Part shown: piece after piece, positions 47,774 through 60,461 of the stretch | Layout of the letters: the number at the start of each line of letters is the position of its first letter | How positions within the stretch are numbered: position 1 is the first letter of the stretch | Assembly: GCA_964247055.1 (NCBI GenBank) | Contig: OZ176056.1 | Span: 7,688,001-7,752,000 of the forward strand | Direction: 5' to 3' | Source of the DNA: Paragordius varius | Taxonomy: Eukaryota; Nematomorpha | DNA length: 64,000 nt | Position numbers and translations under genes: made by a program | Notes under the pieces: generated by a model | Told to the model about the DNA's origin: nothing | Database searches by the model: none | The model's input: only the letters and a program-made list of their open reading frames with translations

Positions 47774-50700
47774 ATATCAAAAAAATATTATTCAAAATAA
47801 AAATTTGTATATACCTTAAGATTTAAACCAAACACAGTTTTAAATTTGACTTCTGTCGCATTCTGTGGTTCAAATAAAAAACGACACAATATTTCGATAA
47901 TAAATCTCTTAATGATACTTTTAAATCTTGACAAAATAATTTATAGGTTTAAAAACTAATTTTACATAGGGTTTATTTAAGATGCAAAAAAAGAATGGAA
48001 GGTTTTATAGCAAAAAAAACGTTTTTCCGTTGATTTAGGGAGATTAGACAACTAGGAGTTCATAATATTATAATAATGAAACAAAGTATAGTATGAATAA
48101 CTATTATTGGTTAAAAGAATCTTTAAATTGGTGAGCAAGGTTAATATTTGATGATTCTAGCTCAAATGTATGTTAAAACATTTATTTTTTCCTCATTCGA
48201 CAATTTAAAGACCTTTATAATCAATATTAATGCTTTTTACTGCAATAAACCTATACCCAAAAAGGACATTGAACTCAATGGGGGTACTCTCGCCTTTTTT
48301 TTCTAAATAAATCTCTAACATATCCTCTAAAATTACATAACAGTAAATAATTATAATACGTTAAGTTGCTTTTAATAATAACAAACAACGTTATATGACA
48401 AAATAATGTCTTTATCTATTATGTTTCTACTGGTAAAATATTCGTCTTTGAAAAAAACAAAACCAGTAAAAACTGGCCATACATTTTAACAAGATTTTTT
48501 TTAAAAAATTTGAAATGAAATTATTCATTAATAAGAAAAAATTTCTTATAAATCAGGGTTTTTTTCTCAAAATCAAAAACGCCACAATTTTTAGAAAATC
48601 ATGTTAGCATATTTATTCGGCGTTTTTTTCAATAATATGATAAGTTATCCATGCGAGGTCATTTAAACTAAATAATATGTATGTACAGTAACGTATGTAT
48701 GTATTAACTCCTGTCTATAAGGGATAAATAAATATTATGCTAAAGTATATAAATTAATTGTTAAATATAACCATTGATTGTTTTAAACCATACCTTGCTG
48801 CTATATGTATGCCCTTATATTAGTGATATAAATTTATTTTTGCTCCCTACATTATTCCCGACATTAATACGAAATAAATAAATAAAAAGTATTCAATCAC
48901 ACATTAATTAATAAAAATTTCCATAAAGTATTATACAAAAAGTTTCATTGGTCTCTAATTAGGGTCACCACCAATTTTAAAATCATATCCAGTCAAAAAT
49001 GTTAAAATCAAAAAAATATTGGTGAATATAAAAAAAAGTTAAGTTAAAATTTGAATAGTAAAAACTTTTTTTGGTTTAATTTAACGTAATTGTCTCAAAC
49101 AACAACAAACTGTTAAACTTTTTCCAAAATGAACTTTATATTTATACTTATTATTATGATTGCATTTTTGGACAAAAACAGACAAAGTAAAAACAAAACA
49201 ATCGGAAAAATGTAAAATGCTAAATATTAGTAAGTAAGTGTTTTTTTAAGATTTTTATTATGTGGGTGCCTCGGGACAAACAGTTTTGTAATAGTACGCC
49301 CACAATGTTTTAATACATAAATTTTATGAAAAAAAAAAGAAAAAAATAATTTGCCAGAAAAAATAAACCAGTATAAATAGAAGATGTGGTAAAAAATCTT
49401 GTGCAAAAACAACACAGGAAGAATTAAATAAATTAGAGATATTGACTCCCGTTTTTTCTTTGATCTTTTGTGGCCTTTTAACTTTTCTTTATTTGCGCAA
49501 TAATTGAGAGTTTTTATATATGTATGTAAAAATATATCAAAATTTGTATATTAGTATATAAAATCAATAAAAAGTGTTACAAGTGAAAATGTTGCGTGAT
49601 ATACTAAAGACAACTGTAAAGTTGTGAGAACTAAACAAAACCATAATTCAATTAGATAAAATAAGAGATTTAGGAGTCTTTTTAGTTTTTCAGACAATTA
49701 AAATGTATGATAGAGTAAATCTGAAACCACCGTTAATCTAAAATGTTACAGGAAAGCGGTAAACATGACCATTTTTCATATGAAAAAAATTGTAAATCTT
49801 ACCCTAATTTTTGTTGGTTACTAATTAGGTTTGCTTTTGGAACTTTTTAACAATATAAAAATAAAATGTCCGTATTTTATATTGACCTTTAAAGCCCTTC
49901 AAAATAATTAAGGGAGATCGTGATAGAGACTTTATGGTTACAAAATCGATAAAATTAGAAATAGATCAAATAAAAAATCTAAATTTAACAAAAAATAAAG
50001 GATTAGTTGATCATGTTGATTCCGATATTATTCAGTTTCATTAAATTTATTAGAGCAACTATAAATATTAGCGTTAAAATTTATAAAAGAATTAAATTTG
50101 ATATTACAGGCAAAACCAATCATATATAATTTTTTTTAAACTAAAATATACATTTATATAGTAGTGTTAAGGAAAAAGTCGTAAGCAAGTGACGTAAAAA
50201 TAATTATTATAATTATGTAATAATTATTTATAATTAAATCATCATCTAAAAAAAATAAACAAAATCAAACAATTTGGCAATAATCCAAACTATAAAAAAA
50301 TGGATATTAGTAATTACGCAAACGTTTCATAAAAAAATATAAATACTATAACCTTCAATCGCAAAAAATAGGTTTGAAATTTTTGAATGGTTATTTACAT
50401 AAGTGGTTAAAAGTGAAAAAATTCTTATCCAGTTCACCCAAATTTATTCGGTATCCTTAAAAAATAAATCTTTGATCTCTAAACACATAACTCTGATTAA
50501 ATAGACGTAATATATTTACCGTAAAACTTGAAATTATACAGACAAAACGTATAAACCAAACGACAAATATTTTTAAGCAACCATATGTTTAAATCTTAAT
50601 TTTTTATAAAATTAACCCATGGGGATAATTAATTGGTATTAAAAATTACATATTTAAAATTGTAATTATATAGCTTATGTAGCAAAACCTAAGATCAAAA

Positions 50701-52746
50701 AAATATATTATCTTATTAAAAAATATTTGTCGTTTAGTTTTTACGTTTGGTCTGCATGGTTTCAATTTTTACATTACTGGGCTAAGAATAAATTTTCTGC
50801 CTTTTACTTTTTTTATCTACACTAAAAGAAGCAAACCAATTTATCAAAGGTTACACTAGCGTATCGTTTAAAAAACTATTGGTTGCAATAAAAACGAACA
50901 TTTTACCCTATTTTTAACACTAATTTTATTGTATATTTATGGACAAAATATTGTTAATCTACACAAAGTAGGTTCACACCATACCGTATAAATAACTAAA
51001 TAAAAAATAAATGCCTAAAATTTAACATGTACATATCATTCTATAGAGGACTATAGCAGACTAAGTATATGAACTCAAAATATCATGAATTCCCTTTACC
51101 TCTTATCTCCTATTTCCTTCATCAGGTTAACAAAAAAATTATTCATTCCTTACACACATTATGATAAAAATATACCTTTTGAAACCACTATATAAAAAAA
51201 TATGTTAGGGGATATTAGTTTTAATACTAATAGTATAAATAACGAGTTAATTTATACCTGAAATTTAACAATTATACATTTCAATATATGTGGAAAGACA
51301 CTTAGGCATGGCGTATCATAAAAACGCAATAGCTGTTTTAGAAATATTTAGTAAAAACAATGAATAGTATAAAAATAAATATTTTTTTTGAAATAAAAAT
51401 AAAAATCATACAATCAAAAGTGATAATATGAATGATTAGAATGTAGTGACGTTAAAATTTAAATAAATTAAATTAACCTGTCTTCCTTTTTTAAAAAAAA
51501 CTTTAATTAGTAATTCCAACTAGACTACCCAATCATTCATCATAAAAATACTTATATATAATAATAGCGTTTTCCCTTTAACTTTCTGAAAGTTAATTAA
51601 CTTAAAAATAACTAAAATTTAATATCAATTGATTTTAGTTGGTCTGCTTACATATACAAACAATACAAAAGAAGTGTAAGGTATGTAGAGTTAGGGGTAT
51701 ATTACATAGGACAATATATAATTCGCAAAAAATATAAGGTATAGAATTTTAACATTACATTTAAAGGGGAACAAGGGAACAGATGTCATTTTGATAACAT
51801 AATATTATTATTCAAAAATTATAAATATAAAAACAGTCAATACAGGCCTTTTTAAAATTGTTCAGAGTTTGAATATATATATATGCTATAAACAAAATTA
51901 TTGTTAAAATTAATTCCCAACCATATAAGTAAGAGGCTAATTTGTTTACTGTTTCCACAACATGAAAAGGGATTTTTTTCCAACAAGTTACCAGTTTCAA
52001 ATTAAATTAGATTGAAATATTTTTTAAGTTTTTTTCCATTAAAAGATCACTATAGGTTTGGTCATTAAAAAGTTGATCATATATATAAATTTATATATGT
52101 ATATATATACATATATATCAGGTTTCAAGTCAGGTAGGAAAAACACACATTGTGTGCTAACAATGTATAAAAATATTAGATTTATATTACCTTTAACTAA
52201 CTACAAACTAAAAGTAACTAACTAAATAACTAAATATAAAAAAAATTATGACAATATTATTATAATAGTAAGTAAGTATAATATAAAGTATTTTTTCATA
52301 AGGTAAATTAAATCAAAAATATATTATTAAATGCACCTATATATATCTACCTTGACATATTTATATTTATATATAAAAAAATATTTATAAAAATTAGGAG
52401 TTATGATAAAATAATAATGAAAGAAGTATTGCTTAATTGTTGTAAAAGATTGAATGTGTTAATTAAAACAATACATTATGATAAATATGTATTCCTACAA
52501 AATTTTAAGCTTTTCATATTTATTGTTTTTTATACAAAGTAAAGAAAGTACCGTAATGCCAGATATTCCATGTGCAGATATTTGGAGTGATTTTTTATGG
52601 TCTACATTTTCGCTATATATTTGATATAATTTGGAATTTTCCATTTGACTCTTTTGATTTACCGATTTGAAATATTGTTCCTGGCGTATGTTACACGCTT
52701 CATGGTGCTTCCTGTACGAATTCAATCTATTGCTTGTGTATTCCAT
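41327..52746 (-). CDS. mam: Mastermind-like Notch co-activator, three exons recognised
   Basis: Exons: 52746-52552 (65 codons), 44814-42139 (892), 42028-41327 (233 plus TGA), all phase 0 with GT-AG borders; 1190 residues in total. The N-terminus is the diagnostic part: RLNSYRKHHEACNIRQE (7-23) aligns without gaps to the Mastermind helix that clamps the Notch intracellular domain/CSL complex (R..I/L..C/Y-R-R/K-H-H-x-x-C-x-x-R). An in-frame stop precedes the Met. The rest is Asn/Ser-rich and disordered, as in fly Mastermind, with a basic patch (TRRKYRQLLKNQK) and acidic-hydrophobic motifs (LISSEDVFQDILG; FADDLEALFSGGDDI) suited to co-activator contacts. Role: nuclear Notch target transcription. 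Further exons in the 7.7-kb first intron cannot be excluded. The pairing of exon 1 with the big exon rests on phase, strand and family layout. Confidence 0.8.
46605..46706 (+). other. Short coding-like stretch inside Mastermind intron 1
   Basis: A 33-codon frame with a local rise in G+C, reading MKRFVNGYRRREFRACYSK after a possible TAG acceptor at 46587. The basic/aromatic pattern resembles the cytoplasmic tail just after TM7 of class A receptors, but no TM segment is found upstream. It could be a relic or chance. Confidence 0.2.
47706..47764. repeat. (TA)n microsatellite
   Basis: 59-bp pure TA tract, the longest in the window, in Mastermind intron 1. Confidence 0.95.
50520..50779. mobile_element. 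Tc1/mariner-like MITE, copy 4
   Basis: CGTAAAACTTGAAATTATAC at left and GGTTTCAATTTTTACATTACTG at right, with AAACGACAAATATTT and its inverse within. It lies in Mastermind intron 1. Confidence 0.7.
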
Positions 52747-53159
52747 AATTTATGATTATATATTATGTAGCATTCATAATTAAATTTGGATAATGAATCC
52801 TCAAAATTTGAATAATGCCGATAAGTATTAAAAAGTTTCCCATATGTTAGAATAGTATCATAAAGTGGTATAAAAACATAATAAGAACATATAAATAAAT
52901 TTGTTTAATGGAGATAATAAAAAATTTTTATAAAATAAAAATTAATCTAGAGATTCCCATTTAATATATTGTAGAAATTCTATTTGATCTATAGTACCAA
53001 AATTAGAAATTAAGTGAGATGCGGTGGCATTTTTTTACTTACTATAGTTTATTCCCAGAGCGAGTTAATATTTGAATATATTATAAAGTATTTATATTAT
53101 TAAGCAAAAATTACTGCTTTATTTATTCTTATAAGCGCATTATAATCTTTTTTTTTAAA

Positions 53160-53340
53160 ATGTAAAAATGTTAAAAATCCTCGTCTCAAGCTTTTTTGCT
53201 GCTTTCTACAATTTTTTAAAAGCGCTAATGCAACAGAATTATGTATATGATATAAAATGTAATTGCTTTTGAGATTCTTTCAGGCTGCATTTCACCAGCA
53301 AAAACTTGATATTTAGTTTTAATATCAGCTGTTTATTTAA
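53160..53340 (+). repeat. Fragment of the CTGGGGTAGTTTTAT-family repeat
   Basis: Resembles 29765-29940 (CTCAAGCTTTTTTGC, ACTTGATATTTAG, TAATATCAGCTGTT). It is cut on its right by the MITE at 53341. Weaker relatives lie at about 54120-54330 and 56500-56820. Confidence 0.6.
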
Positions 53341-53859
53341 CACTTTGTTTCGAATTGGGGTATCTAAACACCCTTGACTAGATTTAAATTAAATGTTTAA
53401 TTCTACTGAAGGAAACGGTCCCAATTTATATTTGTGTTTGCCTAATAAAAATTATATAAATAAGCGAACCTATCTAAATAAAATTTCGTTTTGAAAAAAA
53501 GTTCCATTTCGACGCCATATTTTACAAAATTTTTGCAAATCGTGTTCATTTAATTTTAAAGGTAACATTAAAGCTAATTTTTATTTAAATTATATCAACA
53601 TTGATAGAAATAGGAAACGTAGTTTATTTTGTATTATTTTCCAATTTAGCCGATGCATACAGGTTACAGTGACCAAATTTTTATTGCGTTTTACATTTAA
53701 ATGATATCAAGTATTTTTAAATATAAATCATCATAATTTCGATTTATTAATGTTATTGCAAAATTTTGCCTTAGTCCGATTCCTTCCATATTTTTTAATG
53801 TAGTTACAAAAAGCCTGGGATATCCGACTACCCCAAATTGTATCGAAGGACAACAAGTG
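53341..53859 (+). mobile_element. GGGGTA-family MITE, copy 4
   Basis: From CACTTTGTTTCGAATTGGGG to GTATCGAAGGACAACAAGTG, 519 bp, with the family interior. Flanks are ...TTTAA and TTAAAT, showing no clear target duplication. Confidence 0.78.
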
Positions 53860-54330
53860 TTAAATCGGTTTTGAAGTGTCCCAATTTAGGCTCTAGACAA
53901 AACTGTAAAAAAATTTATCAAATACAAGTGAAAAATATTTGATGGATATACTTTTAATTAAAATTGTAATATAAAAACAAAGCTCTGGGATATAAAATTC
54001 TAAAAGGTAAACTCGGACAAAAAGTAAAAAAATAATGTATTAAATGCATCATGATCTGTATGAATGGTTTTGTGCCATTTAATATATTAAGTTAAGTAAA
54101 AATATTTCTTTCGAACTCTGGACACATGTAAAAAAAATCCTCATTTAAACCATTTTGCCGCCATTTTTTTCGTCAATTTTTATAAATCTAAGAGCAATTA
54201 AAAAATGTATTATATTGTTAAAAATATAAATAAATAACAAGCCTTCAGGTTACATTCTACCAGCAAATTTTTGATATTTGATCAAAAACGGTAGTATTTT
54301 ACGGTTTTATATTCTGGGACAGAAAACCAT

Positions 54331-55321
54331 TTAATATGCCATCAGGCACAACAAATAAAAATTAAAAAAATGTTAAATATAACAAAGCCATGCCTTATAT
54401 ATAAATTCTAAAATAACTATTATTTACATAGAATCTCAACGCAAAAATCATATTTTCAAAATTATTGTAAATTCTTATTTGTATTTTATCGTTCTAGTGC
54501 GCATATATTTAAAAACAACTCATAAAAACTCTTTAAATTTGCCTATTTAAATATAATATACCTTTTGCCACCATTTGAAAAAAAAACAGATATTTTGGTG
54601 GATACATGTTTTTAAGCTAATGAAATTCTTAAGCAATAGCGGATACGTAAAACAATATTATAATTTGTGATAAAAGTCTAAAATACCCTAACCAAAGTTC
54701 TGACAATTTTGGCAAGAAAATATTCACAAATACAAGGCAATCCAATATATATTAATTTATGTTGTTTTGCCGGCTTTCTCTGATTTTTAAGGACATGTAT
54801 TCGTAAGGCCAAATGTATTGTCAAATTTTATGCAACAATTAATAAAAATTATATCTTTTTTACCCCTAATTCTATTTTTGATAATTACAACAGAAGCTGG
54901 TAATAATCTTTAAAATACAGGTAAATCTAAAGCAATATATTAACCCTAAATTTTATTTTGCCAATCGTAATGTTTTATTCGCGATATCACAAATAATATG
55001 TATTTTGCGGTAAAAAATGTTTTACGAGTGAATTTTTTACAATTTTGGAAAATATTTAAATTATTGCACAAAATCCTCAATTATAAAATATAATTAAAGA
55101 GAACATCTATTACTATTTTCGTAGTTCTTATATTAAATTTTACAGCCATTTAAGATTTTTTCTCTTATGGCAATTTTCCACTGATAAATTAACCTAATCT
55201 AATTCTTGAAAAAGCCGCTGAGATTGCGCAAAAATGTTGTATAAATTGTATATATAATGATATCAAAATATTTTTTTTTATTTTATTGGCAAAGTTTTGT
55301 TGAAGCGCGTATTGTATGCTT
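54331..55321. other. Noncoding stretch, no gene seen
   Basis: AT-rich sequence with no repeat or coding frame that I can support. Confidence 0.45.
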
Positions 55322-55798
55322 CACTTTAATTCGAATTGGGGTGTCTAAACAACCCACACTACATTGTTAATATTTTTAGAAAACTGCTGAAAGTAACGGT
55401 CCCAATATAAATATATGCTTCATCCTAATAAAAATTACAAAAAGCCCAAACTACTCTGAAACAATTTATATTTTACAACATTTTTGTGAAATATCGTGTT
55501 TAGTAATTTCAAAGCTAAAATTAATGCTAATTTTTATTTAAATATCATTTAACTTTTATAGAAATGGAAAACGAGGTTTATTTTGCATTTTTTAAGTTTA
55601 GCTAATGGACACATGTCATGTTGACTTTCTATTGGGTTTTACTAAAATAAGTATTATCAAGTTTATTTAGGTTCATTAATGTTATCCTGGTTTCAATTTA
55701 TTCCATATTTTTTAATATATTTAATTTTAAACAGGCCTGGGGTATCCAACGACCCCAATTTTATCGTATGAATGAAAAGAATATGTTATATCCAAGTG
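55322..55798 (+). mobile_element. GGGGTA-family MITE, copy 5
   Basis: From CACTTTAATTCGAATTGGGG to TTATATCCAAGTG, 477 bp, with the same subterminal palindrome GGGGTATCCAACGACCCC at right. Confidence 0.78.
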
Positions 55799-56819
55799 TT
55801 AACATGGCAATATAAAACACATTTTTAAATATGATTAATATTTTTGCCTTTAAATAAGTACATTTTCAATCTAAGGATATTATATTTTAATTGTATGGAA
55901 GATGTTTATATAAAATTAAATAATTTTAACAATTCTATCATGCCAAATATCGTAAAATGGGCTTGAACATTTCCAAAACTACGACAGAGATTTTTTAACA
56001 AATTACTTTTTAATAAAAGGACCTAGCATTATTTTATAATCTGGGGCTTGTGTTTATCATTAAAAGAAACCCAATGTAGCGCAATCTATGTGAAATACGC
56101 CCCGCATAATGAATTACAATAGAGATTATGTCTTCCTTTGTAAATTAAGAACCAATTAATAATATAGCATTTAGCTCTACCTAAAATTATATTAAGCATG
56201 ATGTGCAGTAGCCATTTGAGAGATATTTTGAATATATCTAAAATAAATCTAACCAAAACCAAAATATTGCGATTATTTTTAGATATATATATATATATAT
56301 TATATATTTTGAGCATTTAAAGAAAATCAAAGAGTTTTATTGAAATTCGCCCGATATTATCGGTGTGCTAAAAGTTTCTTGGAAATCAATATAAATTTAG
56401 TGGATGGGGATGGTTAGGGAAGAGCTAAAACATTTAAAATCAATTGGAAATAAAAATAAATATTAAGGCAGATGTTTCAATGAACTTGGATATTTTTAAC
56501 AATGATCTTTTGGCGTAGTTTTATACCCCAAGACCATATAAACTTCTAATATATAAAAAAATATTTTTAGCATTGGACTATATTTAAAAATAAGCTTTCT
56601 TTAGCCTTTTTGCCATATGTTACATTTTTTTAAAATGTAAAACTCTAAATCCTCACCTCAAGTTTTTTCAATGCCATTTTTTACTTTGATTTTTTAATTA
56701 TGATTACAATAGGCATATGAATTACATGATAAAAAAATATAATTGATCAATTAACTGAAAACTTGCAAATAACAATTTACCAGCAATTTTTTAATATTTA
56801 TTGATTTTACTAGCGTAAA

Positions 56820-57380
56820 TCTCGTGCTGCTACGCAGCCGGAGAAATTCATTCGGACTTCTGGGGGGGGGAGGGGGGGGGGCTATTCGAAATAAGGGACA
56901 ATAAAATGATCCACATATGTGGATTATTTCGAAACATTATTTAATAGTATGATTTTATAGGAATTTTAAAACGGAGCATTCATACTAATATATTGTTTAA
57001 TTGGGGGAAAAATAGATTTAAAAAATTATTTTTGTGGACTTTTTTTTAAAAAATGGCATTTTACGGTTGGAGCGGGTAAAAAGAGGGACCAAATCAAAAA
57101 AGCGAGACGACTATGTTCGGCGTAAATAGAAAATAAGTAAACAAAAATCATATTTGAAATTGAATGGACCAACACGTTCTCCAGAAAATTGTCTCAAAGA
57201 CACGATTTTTGTGGACTTCTGTTTTCAAAAAAACCCGTTTTTCACACGGGGTGGGCCCGAACTGGGAACCTATTTCAAAAAAATGGCGAAGCTATTGTCG
57301 GGACATTTATTTATTCTTTTTTCGATATCTGGATTTGAATGGGTCTACCGGTTTTCCGGTACCAGATCACAAAGCCAGCA
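56820..57380 (-). repeat. Relative of the 10-kb hAT element interior
   Basis: About 57030-57370 matches 10190-10460 in reverse: GAGCGGGTAAAAAGAGGG, GCGAGACGACTATGTTCGG, CCAACACGTTCTCCAG, GACTTCTGTTTTCAAAAAAA and GAATGGGTCTACCGG. Two overlapping frames of about 80 codons here are by-products of the locally high G+C. Confidence 0.7.
56862..56881. repeat. G-rich tract
   Basis: Two runs of eight and about ten G separated by a single A, in otherwise AT-rich DNA. Capable in principle of forming a G-quadruplex. Run length may also reflect sequencing or slippage. Confidence 0.9.
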
Positions 57381-57544
57381 TTTTCCATTTTTATAAATAT
57401 ATAGATCATCATATATTCGTTTAGTTGTGTTTTATAGCTACCTATATCTATAAGTTAAAAAATTGTAAACATTTATAAGTTTGTTTTTTTTTCTAATACA
57501 GTAGAAGAGAGACTTTAATAAATTAAATTATAACCAAAACAACT

Positions 57545-57615
57545 TTCAAAACAATAGTTTGTCTGGGGTAACTACCCCAAAATGTCATCGCGCACGAAAA
57601 AACTGAAGTGTTAAG
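57545..57615 (+). repeat. GGGGTA-family MITE, right-end fragment
   Basis: GTCTGGGGTAACTACCCC and a GAAGTGTTAAGG terminus correspond to the right end of the family. Confidence 0.6.
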
Positions 57616-57790
57616 GTATATCTAAAATGCTAAAATCCAATTTAAAATAAAATTAAGAGTCTAAAAATGCGTGAATGTACTATACTATCACTTTGTTTAG
57701 TGTTGCTTAGTTTTTAGGTTAACATTATATACTAAAACATCCCGTTTGGTATATGAGATTAAGTAAATATAGCAATATATTAATACTAAT

Positions 57791-58508
57791 CAGGGCTTTA
57801 AACCAGGGAGAAAAAAGTGGAATCCGACGGTTGTACACGGCCTGGTTTCAAAATTCAAGAACCAAAAGCGGGTTGGCCCCTTAAAACTTAACGAATCTGA
57901 AAGCGGTTATTTACATACCAGTTTGATTTTAATTTTTCACTTTTCATTGAATGATCGTATGGCAAGTTTTAAATATTAATAATATAACCCATATACTACT
58001 ACATAATTTATGAGAAAAATTAAATGGCCTATTATGTGTGAGTCCAGTGATAGTAAGTGTATTCCAGGAGTGTCAAACACGCGACCCACGTGCCGCATGC
58101 CGCCATCCGAGACTTTGTGTGCGGCCCGCGATAATAGAAATTTTAATTTGCAAAAATATGCTGGCAAAATCTTAGCGAAATTGATATTTCTAATAAAAAT
58201 TTCTAAATAAGTTAATCCAATTGGTAAGAAAGAGCCAAAAACTGTAATCGTATTTGCATTTTGCAGTTTTAGCTGGTTCGAAATCAAATAAATATTTATG
58301 AAAGCCCATATTGATTACGAATGCGGTCCGTCGCTTTTTTGAGTCAAAAAGGCGGCCCGCGAGGCCATTTGTATTTGTTGGACACCCCTGATTTAAAAGA
58401 TAAATATTAAATTTTTTTAATAAAAACATATGGTGGGAGCCATTTATTTTGATGGTGGAACGTTCCGGATAAAATCTCGGGAACCGGGTTGGATGGTTCG
58501 AAGCCCTG
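57791..58508. mobile_element. hAT-type MITE with a second MITE inside
   Basis: Ends CAGGGCTT and AAGCCCTG, flanked by ATACTAAT and ATATTAAT (7 of 8), a worn 8-bp target duplication. The inner element at 58065-58390 accounts for almost half the length. Confidence 0.75.
58065..58390. mobile_element. hAT-type MITE, nested
   Basis: CAGGAGTGTCAAACACGCG at left and TTGGACACCCCTG at right, with GCGGCCCGCG palindromic pieces at both ends. The flanking 8-mers do not match. Confidence 0.7.
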
Positions 58509-58787
58509 ATATTAATGCAAAAATTAGCTTTATTAGTAAAAGTTAAGTTTTGAGAGTATCATAAAAAGTATATCAAATACAAATTAACATGTTGTTTATT
58601 CAAAGAGTGTTAAGCAGCTAACCGTTTTTTTGACAAAACTGTTAAATTTTCTACGTTCATGCCACCTTCAACAAATTTTACCAATTATATATTGAAGTAC
58701 TTTTAAGTTTATCTCAAAAATCTGAATACTGCATTAGGGGGGTGTTAATTTTATATATTCCAAGGCTGAATAAAACAGCTTATATGT

Positions 58788-59762
58788 GGGTGGGTAATAA
58801 AAAAGTCGCACTTGACTTTTAAGTCAAGCGTGCCAAGTTGAGTACTTAAGCCAGCAAGTCACTTGAAGATCGGTGATAAAAAACACTAAGTTAAGTCTTT
58901 TGCTTATGAATGTAACATTTTTTTGCCACCCAATTTGAATTTTACGGAAATTATTTTGATCATTTTTGGCCAAGATATATGAAATAAGGCACAAAAAGGT
59001 AAACAATTAATGCAATAGCATTTATTGAAGTTTATCAAATTTTTCTAAATATTGAGCCCGGTAATAACTTTTAGGTTGATGAAACCGTTTGCCCTTAAAA
59101 AATCTTGATCATTTTACCACAGTACTCATTTTGTTAGGAGTCTATTTGCAATTATAACGGAAAGATGTTTATACAATATAACATATTATTATTTTTAATT
59201 GATTATCAGCATATTCGAAATAAATTTATAATGAAATAAATTCTTCACATTAGTTAATAGTGAAGTAACTTTTAGTTTATTAAACAAAGATTTGAAATTT
59301 TACAGATCTATATTAAATTATTAATTTTAAGAAATTTTTGATAATTATTGATTACGGAATTGATATATTTAGCATATTTAATAAGCATTGTTCTTAAATA
59401 TTAGCAGAGTTTTTCTAAAAATTTACCGCTTTTGTATCCTCCAAATTTGAATAGGTTAATTAGCCAAAATTTTTGATATAAACAATTTATATCATTAACA
59501 AAGGTTTTAATTACATATAAAGCCTAAATTACATGCATAAATAGTTTCCAAAAAAAATTTATCCATATTTTTAAATCTGTCAAGTGTGCCCTACACCACA
59601 CTTGCAATATCTGTAAGTTATACTTGATCATATAATTTTTTATCACCTCCGAATCGAGTTTTCTGGCTTGACTTAAGTCGTCTTATGTTATCACATGAAA
59701 GCAAGTCATGACTTGAAAAAATTGCAAGTCAAGACAAAAAAAATATTTTATCACCCCGCCCA
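58788..59762. mobile_element. Inverted-repeat element, GGGTGGGTAATAAAA family
   Basis: Left GTGGGTGGGTAATAAAAAAG...CTTGACTTTTAAGTCAAG; right GCAAGTCAAGAC...ATTTTATCACCCCGCCC, with multiple AAGTCA/TGACTT units in both arms. About 975 bp; family not assigned. Confidence 0.65.
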
Positions 59763-59767
59763 GTATG

Positions 59768-59910
59768 CATGGTTGCATATTTCACATGGCAATTTGCAAT
59801 ACAGGATGTATGGAAAAAAGAAAGGAGATAATTGCTCATTCAACTTGTCTTTTCCATACACTACTATGTTGCAAATTGCCCTACTATTGTGTGAAATAAG
59901 CAACCATTAA
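59768..59910. mobile_element. 155-bp palindromic MITE, copy 2
   Basis: ATGGTTGCATATTTCACATG and GTGTGAAATAAGCAACCAT arms, with ATTTGCAATACAGGATGTATGG inside; sibling of 26328-26484. The 71-codon frame across it is an artefact. Confidence 0.8.
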
Positions 59911-60234
59911 AATTTAAATTGTGTTTTACAATACCTGTCAATTGATTTGAAAAGTTTGGATGATTTAAACAAATCTCATTAAAAACAACTCATTATGTAA
60001 ATTGATAGAGAAAATTATTAAAATTACATAACGACCATCTTTTGCAAACTATATATATACAAATTATAGGATAATTGACACCGCAAATTCGTACATTTAT
60101 CATAATTTCTTTTTAGAAATTTTTTTATATGTGTTGCAAAATTCTTTAAATAATATGAAAATAAAGCTAAACTTCAGTTTTATAGATGGTTATATATAAT
60201 TTTTTAATTATCAATTATGTGTAACTCTATAAAC

Positions 60235-60461
60235 CAGGGATTTTTTACACATATGACTTCGTGGGGCGGGGGCCGCATTTAAAAAATACATTGGCGTGAT
60301 TAAATATTTAGATTTCAAACATAATAAGACTGTAAAATGCAATACAAACACAAATAACAATTTTGTTCTCCCGGGCATATTAAGAAAAATTAACTAACAA
60401 TCTCATTGCAAATTATGGTATTACAAATTTTTCGAGGGCCGTACAAAGTTGGTCACCCCTG
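60235..60461. mobile_element. hAT-type MITE, 227 bp
   Basis: CAGGGATTTTTTACAC at left and GGGCCGTACAAAGTTGG...CACCCCTG at right, a layout common to short hAT MITEs (GGCCGC near one end, GGCCG near the other). No matching 8-bp flanks. Confidence 0.65.

Larger units (their letters stand above)
44815..52551 (-). other. Mastermind intron 1 (7.7 kb)
   Basis: AT-rich, containing a 59-bp (TA)n tract, a Tc1/mariner-like MITE and many short low-complexity runs. The one coding-like spot, on the + strand at 46605-46706, is listed separately. No extra Mastermind exon was recognised. Confidence 0.6.

Noticed and set aside
57154-57424. Two overlapping + strand frames of about 80 codons
   Set aside because: The region is a reverse copy of the interior of the hAT-type element at 10058-11897 and shows no protein family.
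58010-58429. Frames on both strands around 58.0-58.4 kb
   Set aside because: They are read through a nested hAT MITE; the G+C rise comes from its GCGGCCCGCG ends.
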